Origin: Aerococcus urinae
GTDB taxonomy: Bacteria > Bacillota > Bacilli > Lactobacillales > Aerococcaceae
NCBI RefSeq assembly: GCF_001543175.1
Contig: NZ_CP014161.1
Location: 1,488,001-1,552,000, forward strand
Length of the DNA stretch: 64,000 bases
Reading direction: 5' to 3'
Positions 45,071-53,332 of this stretch are shown here, piece after piece. The position numbers were made by a program, and so were the translations under genes. Within the stretch, counting starts at the first letter, position 1, and each line of letters starts with the position of its first letter. The notes under the pieces were generated by a model. It did not search any database. It was not told the origin of the DNA and saw nothing but the letters and a program-made list of their open reading frames with translations.

Positions 45071-45096
45071 CCAATGCCCTCCTTTCTGATTTAATC

Positions 45097-45510
45097 TTAG
45101 TCTCTAGGTTTTTTGGTTCCGTATTTAGAACGACTTTGACGGCGGTTTTCAACACCAGCAGTATCTAAAGCGCCACGAACGATGTGGTAACGAACCCCTG
45201 GTAAGTCCTTAACACGACCACCACGAATAAGTACGACACTGTGTTCTTGAAGGTTGTGCCCAATTCCTGGAATATAAGCAGTAACTTCAACCATGTTGGA
45301 TAAACGTACACGAGCGTATTTACGTAAGGCTGAGTTAGGTTTCTTAGGTGTCATCGTCCCTACACGGGTACATACTCCACGCTTCTGAGGAGAGTTGGTA
45401 CGGGTAGGTTGTTTTTTCATTGAGTTATAACCTCTGTTCAAAGCAGGTGAATTTGATTTTGCCTTGCTAGATTTACGAGGTTTACGTAATAATTGGTTAA
45501 TAGTAGGCAT
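45097..45510 (-). CDS. rpsL: 30S ribosomal protein S12
   Basis: 137 residues, the Firmicutes form with a basic N-terminal insertion (about residues 13-28). The decoding-centre segments T-P-K-K-P-N-S-A and [12 protein letters not shown] keep the lysines whose mutation gives streptomycin resistance, so the protein appears wild type. S12 monitors codon-anticodon pairing. It is first in the str operon (rpsL-rpsG-fusA), with a long leader. Confidence 0.98.
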   Translation of the reverse strand: MPTINQLLRKPRKSSKAKSNSPALNRGYNSMKKQPTRTNSPQKRGVCTRVGTMTPKKPNSALRKYARVRLSNMVEVTAYIPGIGHNLQEHSVVLIRGGRVKDLPGVRYHIVRGALDTAGVENRRQSRSKYGTKKPRD

Positions 45511-45580
45511 TTACTATTATTCCTCCTTCCAATTCTTCTGTTTTCATTTTAAAGCCACACATCCTGGTGTGTCATCTACT

Positions 45581-45619
45581 ACAAAAAAGAAATAATCGAC
45601 ACCTAGTGAATCGATTATT
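45581..45619 (-). terminator. Possible attenuator hairpin in the rpsL leader
   Basis: AATAATCGA (45591-45599) pairs perfectly with TCGATTATT (45611-45619). On the minus strand the stem is followed by TCTTTTTT, a terminator layout between the promoter at 45704 and rpsL. A second small stem (CACACC/TGTGTG near 45556-45571) lies closer to the gene. Confidence 0.5.
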
Positions 45620-45703
45620 GGTGATTTATGTTGTGCCATGATGTATCAGTCAGCACGACTGTATTTTGTTTACAGGAATCTGTATACAAAAAGCACCTTA
45701 AAT

Positions 45704-45732
45704 ACTCTACCACCCTTTGGATTTAATGTCAA
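45704..45732 (-). promoter_or_regulatory. Promoter of the str operon
   Basis: A perfect TTGACA (45732-45727), a 17-base spacer and TAGAGT (45709-45704) on the minus strand, about 190 bases upstream of rpsL. Confidence 0.75.
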
Positions 45733-45799
45733 CAAATTCATTTAAAAATTCCTCTTTTAGATCACTACAGATAGAAATAAGAGAAAATAAGTAGCTAAA

Positions 45800-45828
45800 A
45801 CAAAAAGAAAGCCGGAAATCCGGCTTTC
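45800..45828 (-). terminator. Terminator after the 563-residue membrane protein gene
   Basis: AAAGCCGGA and TCCGGCTTT (45808-45827) form a perfect stem, followed by CTTTTTGTTTT on the minus strand. It ends the gene whose stop is at 45850. Confidence 0.9.
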
Positions 45829-45849
45829 CTTCATTCTTGATTTAATCAA

Positions 45850-47541
45850 CTAATCGACGACTTCCATTTTCTCCACCTGGCCGTCCTCTTTGACTTGGAG
45901 TTTAACCGCCGTATCGGGCACCAGGAAGGGAAGCTCTTCATTAAGTTGAATGGGGACTTGGTAGATACTGCCATCGATCTTCAGGTAATAGACCGAATTG
46001 CCCTCTTTGACTACGGCAGCGATTTGGTCTAATTGCCCTTCAATAGTTTTAAGGTCTTCCATTTGACTGACCTCTTCAAAATGGGCACCACTAGCCTTGG
46101 CATACTCTTCAATCAAAGCAGGTACTGACTGAGCGATGATCACATTTTGATAGTTATTGACATCAATTAAGGCATACTGCTTAATTAACCCAGCCTGGTC
46201 CTTTAGAGACAAGATATACATAGGATTGCCCTTTAAATTGATTAAGAGTGGGAAAGTCGCTTGGTAGCCTTTTTCTTGGACAGAGCCTTCCGAAGACTTC
46301 ATGGCTGAAATTTCCTCAGCCGCGGTCAAGGGGTAGAAACTGGTCTCCTTGGTCCGCATATTAACCAAGACAAAGCCGATATTTGAGGCATCTTGGGCTA
46401 CCGAAGTGACCCCGGTATAAAGGAAGATGTCATCGTTCATGGGCAAGTAATTATAGCCTGCTGTGGGCTTGGTCACTCCCGCCTTAGCAAATAAGGCATT
46501 CCAAAAGCCGCCCCGGTATTTCCCGTTCATCTGCAGTTGGTGAAGGATAATGTCGGAAGAATAGACCCGGTCGATCCAGCCAGGCACTTGGTCCAATTGA
46601 TAGTGCTGGGTCTCCCCACTTACCGCATCCAATAAGACCACTCCTGTAGGTTCAGGCTCCTTGACTATAAAATGCTTCCCATAAGTGGTCGCCACATAGT
46701 AGGGATGGCCTTGGTCGTCGACCTCAAAGGATGGTTGGTTAAAAATAGCAAAGGGATAGCGTAGGCGCAAGACCCGTTTGGCATTGCGGAAGAAGAGATC
46801 ATCATTGGTGTACCTCATGGTCTGCTCTAAGCCCACTAGTTTAGTATCTCCTGAAACCATATCGACTTGGATATAGTTAGGAATCCCCTGTCTAAAATTA
46901 TTCAACCACTTGAAAAAGCCAGCATATTCCAGGGGGGATACCCGGTAGGGATGGCCTTGAATATTAATTTGCGTATAGTCAGGAGCCGCTTCAAACTGAG
47001 AAACCAATTCAGAAAGTTCCCCCAGACGGCGGTTTCCTAATAAGGCAGCCGTATCGCGGTCAATCAAGGGGATCTGACTCACATCGGTTTCTGGAAAGTC
47101 TTCCTTAAAATCTTTCTTATCCAGTTCGATCATATGGGCATAGCGGTCAGCCATGAATAAGGGACTATAAATCACCTGGATAGCCAGATAGGCAAGGAGT
47201 ACCAGCCCTACTCCAGCAAAAAGAATCCGATATTTACGCTTAGGCCGGTCTTTTTGACTCAAGGCAGACCGCAAACGCTGGCCAAGATTTGCTTGCCGGG
47301 CCTTCTGACGGTGAGTTCGTTTTAGCTCACTATCATAGACCGCTTCAGCAATAAAGAAAAGTAAGGCTCCCAGACCAAGAAAGGCCCAAAAAGCCATGGA
47401 GGCATAGTTCAAAGGGGGCAGGTAAAAATAATAGTAGCCTAATAAGATTAATAAGGCCCCAGCATGTAAGCCCAAGCGCAATCTTTTCAGCTGACTGTTT
47501 TTCTTTTGGTCTTCTTTTTCTGAATGGGTGACGTCTTTCAT
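45850..47541 (-). CDS. Conserved-looking membrane protein with a large extracellular domain, unknown function
   Basis: 563 residues. Three membrane helices (about 25-42, 48-66 and 108-127) are separated by a Lys/Arg-rich cytoplasmic segment (about 72-105). About 430 extracellular residues follow, with repeated beta-rich pieces such as P-Y-Y-V-A-T-T-Y-G-K-H and V-L-L-D-A-V-S-G-E-T-Q-H-Y. This topology is seen in uncharacterised Firmicutes proteins that bring two PepSY-like units to the membrane surface, but I do not recognise a named family. ATG at 47541 has GAGGAGG upstream. It lies between the str operon and lysS, with its own terminator. Confidence 0.7.
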   Translation of the reverse strand: MKDVTHSEKEDQKKNSQLKRLRLGLHAGALLILLGYYYFYLPPLNYASMAFWAFLGLGALLFFIAEAVYDSELKRTHRQKARQANLGQRLRSALSQKDRPKRKYRILFAGVGLVLLAYLAIQVIYSPLFMADRYAHMIELDKKDFKEDFPETDVSQIPLIDRDTAALLGNRRLGELSELVSQFEAAPDYTQINIQGHPYRVSPLEYAGFFKWLNNFRQGIPNYIQVDMVSGDTKLVGLEQTMRYTNDDLFFRNAKRVLRLRYPFAIFNQPSFEVDDQGHPYYVATTYGKHFIVKEPEPTGVVLLDAVSGETQHYQLDQVPGWIDRVYSSDIILHQLQMNGKYRGGFWNALFAKAGVTKPTAGYNYLPMNDDIFLYTGVTSVAQDASNIGFVLVNMRTKETSFYPLTAAEEISAMKSSEGSVQEKGYQATFPLLINLKGNPMYILSLKDQAGLIKQYALIDVNNYQNVIIAQSVPALIEEYAKASGAHFEEVSQMEDLKTIEGQLDQIAAVVKEGNSVYYLKIDGSIYQVPIQLNEELPFLVPDTAVKLQVKEDGQVEKMEVVD

Positions 47542-47614
47542 AAGCTTTCCTCCTCAAGTGACTTGTCTGCAGGCGTCAGTTCATCGTTATGTATCTATAA
47601 GTATGTTTGACTTA

Positions 47615-47623
47615 ATTATATCA
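47615..47623 (-). promoter_or_regulatory. Extended -10 candidate for the membrane protein gene
   Basis: TGATATAAT on the minus strand, directly after the lysS terminator and about 75 bases before the ATG at 47541. Confidence 0.4.
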
Positions 47624-47669
47624 ATAAAAAGGCTGCTTCATCTTCCTTCTAGTGAAAATCAAGCAGCCT
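47622..47669 (-). terminator. Terminator of the dus-lysS transcript
   Basis: AGGCTGCTT (47630-47638) pairs perfectly with AAGCAGCCT (47661-47669), followed by TTTTTATT on the minus strand. It lies 310 bases after the lysS stop, beyond the two hairpin repeats. Confidence 0.85.
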
Positions 47670-47742
47670 AAGACTTATGGCAGATCAGCTGGTGCAAAAG
47701 ACTCAGTCTCTTTTTAAAACAAAAATTTTCTAATCAAAACCT

Positions 47743-47962
47743 GCTCCAAGCGCAGAGCAAGCGTCCATTTCAGAAAATGGCGACAAATCTCTCTAAGAAT
47801 TTTTACGCCCTTTTCTTCCAATGGTCTTGCTCTTTGGAGCACCCGTCGCACTCTACCCAAACCTGCTCGCTGACAAAAGTGAACTCCGCTTCAGAAATAT
47901 TTGGCAATCCTTTTCAAGGATTGCCGCATATTTCTTCCAGCGTTTCACTTTTCGTCGTCAGC
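47743..47962. repeat. Two adjacent long imperfect hairpin repeats in the lysS 3' region
   Basis: Element 1 (47743-47840): GCTCC, AGAGCAAG, CCATT and AGAAAA pair with TTTTCT, AATGG, CTTGCTCT and GGAGC. Element 2 (47869-47962): GCTGAC, AAAAGTGAA, CGCT, AGAAATAT and GGCAATCC pair with their complements around TTTTCAA. Both carry TTCAGAAA on the left arm (47769 and 47890) and TTTCTTCCA on the right. An AAACCTGCTC word precedes each element. Confidence 0.75.
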
Positions 47963-47978
47963 TCGCACTCTTTTATTT

Positions 47979-49502
<1,524 letters not shown>

Positions 49503-49570
49503 TTATTTCATTCTATTAAAAACAGCCCTTCAGGCATGCTTTTTTGGTCTTCCCTCTTATTCTATACTAT

Positions 49571-50620
49571 TTAACGGTTTTTAGCAGCTTCTCTTTGTGC
49601 TAAACGTTCTTCCCGCGATAAGCGTTGGCGTTTAGGCGCCTTTTCACGCTCTTTAGTCGCCTTAGCGAAATTGTTTAACAGGTCGACGACTTCTTGGTAG
49701 GAATCAGCCTGGGTGCAGGCCACCTTGACCTTAGCTGAACGAGGGATTCCTTTGAGATAATAAGCTACCATGGAGCGAAATTCCCGGACCCCAACACTTT
49801 CCCCTTTTAAGTCAACCAGTCGGGTCAGGTGATCCTTGCAGGCTTCAATCCGTTCTAGGCCAGTCTTTTCAGGAAGGAGTTCGCCAGTCTCCACGTAATG
49901 AACCATGCGGTGAATCACCCAAGGGTTACCTAGGCAGCCCCGTCCTACCATAACACCATCAACCCCATAGTTATCGAGGGCGTACTTGGCTGCTTCGGGA
50001 GTCCGGATATCTCCATTGCCGTAAAAAGGCACAGAAAGATGCTGGCTAACTTGCTTGATAATGTCCCAGTTAGCCTTACCGGTATACATTTGCTCCCGGG
50101 TTCTGCCGTGCATAGCAATCATCTTCGCGCCAGCTTCTTGGGCAGCCAGGGCGTTCTCTACCGCCAAAATATGGTCATCGTCCCAACCTGTCCGCATTTT
50201 TACTGTGACTGGAAGGGAGACTGCATCGGCAACCGTCTTCACCCGTTTGTAAACTTCATTGGGATCTAAGAGAGCCTTGGATCCTGCATCGGTCTTAACC
50301 ACTTTATTCACCGGGCAGCCCATGTTGATATCAATGATAGCAGCCTTGGTATTGGCTTCAATAAATTGAGCTGCTTCAGCTAGAGAATCAGCCTGACTAC
50401 CAAAAATTTGCACGGAAAGGGGCCATTCTTCATCCTCAATATGCAGCATGGATAGGGTCTTTTTGTTTCTAAAATGAATCCCTTGGTCAGAGATCATTTC
50501 ACAAACAACCAGCCCCGCTCCCTGGGCTTTGACAATGGTTCGAAAGGCGGCGTTAGAGACACCAGCCATCGGAGCGACCGCAATGGGGTTAGTGATTTCA
50601 ATATTGCCGATTTTGATCAT
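49571..50620 (-). CDS. dus: tRNA-dihydrouridine synthase
   Basis: 349 residues, an FMN-dependent TIM barrel followed by a helical RNA-binding domain. The catalytic cysteine is in N-M-G-C-P-V-N-K-V. V-A-P-M-A-G-V-S-N, M-R-T-G-W-D-D and M-V-G-R-G-C-L-G-N-P-W are flavin-site segments, and a Lys/Arg-rich tail (about 325-349) should contact tRNA. It reduces uridines in the tRNA D loop. Its placement beside lysS is the Firmicutes dusB-like arrangement. It has its own promoter at 50636-50664. ATG 50620. Confidence 0.96.
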   Translation of the reverse strand: MIKIGNIEITNPIAVAPMAGVSNAAFRTIVKAQGAGLVVCEMISDQGIHFRNKKTLSMLHIEDEEWPLSVQIFGSQADSLAEAAQFIEANTKAAIIDINMGCPVNKVVKTDAGSKALLDPNEVYKRVKTVADAVSLPVTVKMRTGWDDDHILAVENALAAQEAGAKMIAMHGRTREQMYTGKANWDIIKQVSQHLSVPFYGNGDIRTPEAAKYALDNYGVDGVMVGRGCLGNPWVIHRMVHYVETGELLPEKTGLERIEACKDHLTRLVDLKGESVGVREFRSMVAYYLKGIPRSAKVKVACTQADSYQEVVDLLNNFAKATKEREKAPKRQRLSREERLAQREAAKNR

Positions 50621-50635
50621 AGTACTCCCTTTCTA

Positions 50636-50664
50636 ATTATAGACACACCAAATGATTCTATCAG
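50636..50664 (-). promoter_or_regulatory. Promoter of dus-lysS
   Basis: CTGATA (50664-50659), a 17-base spacer and a perfect TATAAT (50641-50636) on the minus strand, 15 bases before the dus start codon. The very short leader leaves room for little more than the ribosome site. Confidence 0.6.
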
Positions 50665-50713
50665 AAAAAACGGCAGAAGAAAAGAGCAGAGACAAAAGCC
50701 CCGCTCTTTTCTT
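50664..50713 (-). terminator. Terminator-like hairpin between the cysK-like gene and dus
   Basis: AAGAAAAGAGC (50677-50687) pairs perfectly with GCTCTTTTCTT (50703-50713). On the minus strand a TTTTTT run follows after six bases. It would end transcripts from hslO and the cysK-like gene. Confidence 0.5.
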
Positions 50714-50722
50714 CCTCTGATT

Positions 50723-50895
50723 TCGTCCTTTGATGTGACTGTCATACTCTCTAAACCTGCTCCAGTCACAGGACGAACGTCCATTTCGCACAGGGTGTGA
50801 GACTTGGCGCCTAGGCTTGGATGATTGGAGCAAGTCATAATAAAAGCGAAACATTCGCTTGTTTCTGACTTGTGAAATCACTCCAAGTCTGCCAA
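50723..50895. repeat. Hairpin-forming repeats related to the 47.7-kb elements
   Basis: TTCGTCCT and TGTGACTG (50723-50742) pair with CAGTCACA and AGGACGAA near 50764-50778, around a loop containing AAACCTGCTC, the same word found at 47738 and 47859. A second stem (about 50815-50887) pairs CTTGGA, AAGTCA and AGCGAA with TTCGCT, TGACTT and TCCAAG. No open frame with a ribosome site lies here. Confidence 0.55.
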
Positions 50896-50929
50896 GTCAA
50901 ACCCAACTAAAACTGCCAACGCTCAGACC

Positions 50930-51287
50930 AGTTGAGTTCGAACGCCAGGCTTGAAGTTGCTTCAGAAAATACCAAGGCACAGTTTAGTTGAGTTCGGAAG
51001 GGGTAGGGGATGTCCTTTCAGAAAAGATGAACGATCAACAAGTTGAGTTCGAACGCCAGCCTTGAAGTTGCTTCAGAAAATTCCAACGCACAGTCCTGCT
51101 GTGCTTATGATATTTTCCTCCAGCAATTCAAGGCTTTAGCGGCGTTCTCACATCCTTATAGCTGATCTTATCATCTTTTCCTCCAAGGAATCGCCCTCCC
51201 TGATCCTTCTTCACATCCTTATAGCTGTGCTTATGGTATTTTCCTCCACCAATTCAAGTCTCTGACGGAGTCCTCACATCCTTCATC
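50930..51287. repeat. Triple-nested inverted repeat of about 360 bp
   Basis: Three left arms start near 50930, 50984 and 51041, and three right arms near 51105, 51165 and 51222. They pair inside out around an apex near 51095. Examples are GCCTTGAA with TTCAAGGC in the inner pair, GAAAAGATGA with TCATCTTTTC in the middle pair, and AAAATACC plus GCACAG with CTGTGC plus GGTATTTT in the outer pair. Left arms share TTCAGAAAA and two share GTTGAGTTCGAACGCCAG; right arms share TTTTCCTCCA and TCACATCCTTATAGCTG. The first and third left arms match at 50 of 53 bases. Confidence 0.8.
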
Positions 51288-52145
51288 TTACCGGCCATTA
51301 GCTATGGTGACTACCTTATGCCCCCGGCCTAGACGTTCAGCAATGGCAATCGCTCCGGTAATGGCCAAGGCTGATTGAAAGTCAACTTCAAGTCCTTCAT
51401 TGACCTTTAACCACTCTTGTTCTTGGTAAGCCCGACCGTCTTGGACCCGGATTATCTCAGCAAAGAGACTGGTATCAAGGAGAGGTAAGTCACTAGCCGT
51501 GTCGAGATCATTTAAGCTTGATTGACCACTTGCTTCCACAGCAAAAATGGCAATCTTTTCCGACGCGTCTTTGAGGGCCCGGCCGATACCAGAGAGACTA
51601 GCTCCTGTTGATACCGCCGAGACAAAGGCATTCGGCGCTTTCCCACCTAAGGCCTCAATAATTTCCGGTCCCGTAGTCAGCTGGTGGACCACCGTGCAGG
51701 CATAGTCACTATCAGGATGGAGCAAGACTGCATGATCATTTTGACCACTCTCAATCGCAGCTTGTCTTTGCTCAGTGACTTTGTCAGGATCGCTGAGAGG
51801 ATGAACGGTCATACCGTATTCACGAAGGGCTTTCAAGTCAGCCTCACTGACCACTTCATTAAGGAAGAAGTCCCCATCATAACCCTTAATAGCCGCTAGG
51901 CAAGCCAAGGAACGAATAGTGACAAAGTCAGCACAAACCACTAAAGTAGCCCCGCTAGCTAGGTCCCCCTTTTCTTCATAGACTTCCAGCAAATTTAATA
52001 AGGAACGGTCCTTGATGTGACCGGTTGGATTTTGCCTTTCTAATTTGACATAAACATCCGCTGCTTGGTAAGGGACTGACCGCTGTAATTTAATCAGTGG
52101 AGTCTCTCCAATGGTCAAGAGCAAATTATCCAGTTTTTCTACCAT
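51288..52145 (-). CDS. Cysteine synthase-like PLP protein with degenerate active-site loop
   Basis: 285 residues, fold-type II PLP family by overall pattern: T-P-L-I-K-L, then N-P-T-G-H-I-K-D-R with the lysine that binds PLP, and V-S-T-G-A-S-L-S-G-I-G near the phosphate loop. In real cysteine synthases the next helix begins with T-S-G-N-T-G, which binds O-acetylserine. Here the stretch reads V-V-C-A-D-F-V-T-I-R-S-L, so the substrate loop is lost. The protein is also shorter than CysK (about 308). A regulatory or changed catalytic role is likelier than cysteine synthesis. Start: ATG 52145 has AGAGGTG upstream; the frame's earlier ATG does not. Position (hslO-cysK-dus-lysS) is that of cysK in Firmicutes. 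Confidence 0.8.
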   Translation of the reverse strand: MVEKLDNLLLTIGETPLIKLQRSVPYQAADVYVKLERQNPTGHIKDRSLLNLLEVYEEKGDLASGATLVVCADFVTIRSLACLAAIKGYDGDFFLNEVVSEADLKALREYGMTVHPLSDPDKVTEQRQAAIESGQNDHAVLLHPDSDYACTVVHQLTTGPEIIEALGGKAPNAFVSAVSTGASLSGIGRALKDASEKIAIFAVEASGQSSLNDLDTASDLPLLDTSLFAEIIRVQDGRAYQEQEWLKVNEGLEVDFQSALAITGAIAIAERLGRGHKVVTIANGR

Positions 52146-52224
52146 TTTACACACCTCTTCATCAGCTTCTGGCATTTATTATTACTATTTTAGCATAATC
52201 AACTAAGCAACTAAAGGTAAAGGG

Positions 52225-53106
52225 CTAGTCCTTGGCCTCCTCGAGGAGTTTCTCCAGGTCGTCCTTACTGTAGTGGTAATGACTATTACAGAAATGGCAA
52301 ACGGTTTCTGCTTGACCATCTTCTTCAATAATGGCTTTGAGTTCCTGACTGCCTAGGCTGACTAAGCCCTTAGCAAAGCGTTCCTTGGTGCAGTCACAGG
52401 TAAAGCTTATCGGATGGGTAGACAAGATATTGGCTTGGCCTTCGCCTAAGAGACGTTCAATAATTTCCTCCAGGCTGGCATGCTGACTAAGTAATTTGGT
52501 GATGTGAGGGAGATCTTGAACGGTGCGCTCCAAGCGGCTAATGGTCTCTTCACTCGCTCCCGGCAGGACTTGTAACATCCAACCGCCCGCCTTATTGACT
52601 GATTCATCTGGATTGACCAGGACGCCCAGACCAATGGCAGAAGGAATTTGTTCCGAAGCCCCTAAATAATAAGTGAAATCCTCGGCAATCTCACCCGAAA
52701 CAATCGGAGTTTGTCCACTAAATGGTTCCTTCAAACCCAGGTCCTTAGTGACTGAAAAGCTTCCTTCAGTGCCAACCACTTTACGGACATCCAACTTGCC
52801 TTGGTCATTCAAGTCAAGAGAAACATGGGGATTGTCAATATAACCTTTGACCTCGCCCGCTCCATTAGCGGTCGTGACAATTTTTCCACCCAAGCCATTG
52901 CCCTTAATTTGAACCGACATTCTGGCATCGTCTTTAATATCGCCAGCTAAGAGCAAAGTCCCGATTAGAGTCCGTCCCAAAGCGGCTGTGGCTGCGCTCC
53001 AGGTATCATGGCGTTGGTGGGCGTCCTCCACTAAGTCACCGGCATCGATCACACTACAACGTACAAAACCATCTTTAGAAATTGCTTTAACTAATTTATC
53101 TGTCAT
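52225..53106 (-). CDS. hslO: Redox-regulated chaperone Hsp33
   Basis: 293 residues. The C-terminal zinc switch C-D-C...C-H-F-C is intact. N-terminal substrate-binding domain marks include A-L-G-R-T-L-I-G-T-L-L-L and G-G-W-M-L-Q-V-L-P-G-A. Under oxidation the cysteines form disulphides, zinc leaves, and the dimer holds unfolding proteins in the cytoplasm. It has its own promoter at 53136-53164 and is followed by the cysK-like gene after 79 bases. Start ATG 53106. Confidence 0.97.
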   Translation of the reverse strand: MTDKLVKAISKDGFVRCSVIDAGDLVEDAHQRHDTWSAATAALGRTLIGTLLLAGDIKDDARMSVQIKGNGLGGKIVTTANGAGEVKGYIDNPHVSLDLNDQGKLDVRKVVGTEGSFSVTKDLGLKEPFSGQTPIVSGEIAEDFTYYLGASEQIPSAIGLGVLVNPDESVNKAGGWMLQVLPGASEETISRLERTVQDLPHITKLLSQHASLEEIIERLLGEGQANILSTHPISFTCDCTKERFAKGLVSLGSQELKAIIEEDGQAETVCHFCNSHYHYSKDDLEKLLEEAKD

Positions 53107-53135
53107 TTTTTAATTCCTTTCCTTAATGCCTTTTT

Positions 53136-53164
53136 ATTATGCCTAAATCACCTATCAATAGCAA
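53136..53164 (-). promoter_or_regulatory. Promoter of hslO
   Basis: TTGCTA (53164-53159), a 17-base spacer and CATAAT (53141-53136) on the minus strand, 30 bases before hslO. Confidence 0.55.
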
Positions 53165-53275
53165 ATGATTGATTTTACTGGTTCACAGCTAAATGGCCAG
53201 AGCATCCGTTCTGCTTTTGAATTTGGGTTGTTAAAAAGCCATGGCAATGTACCAGACTCTCATAAAATTTCTCAT

Positions 53276-53306
53276 GAAAAAAGGACTGCGTCTTTTGGCG
53301 CAGTCC
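53276..53306 (-). terminator. Terminator of ftsH
   Basis: GGACTGCG (53283-53290) pairs perfectly with CGCAGTCC (53299-53306), with TTTTTTC following on the minus strand. It lies about 25 bases after the ftsH stop. Confidence 0.9.
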
Positions 53307-53332
53307 CAATTACTTAACCGATCAAGTTAAGC

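Noticed and set aside
50474-50881. Open frames on both strands between dus and the cysK-like gene
   Set aside because: They overlap terminator and hairpin repeats, have no ribosome sites and encode no recognisable protein.
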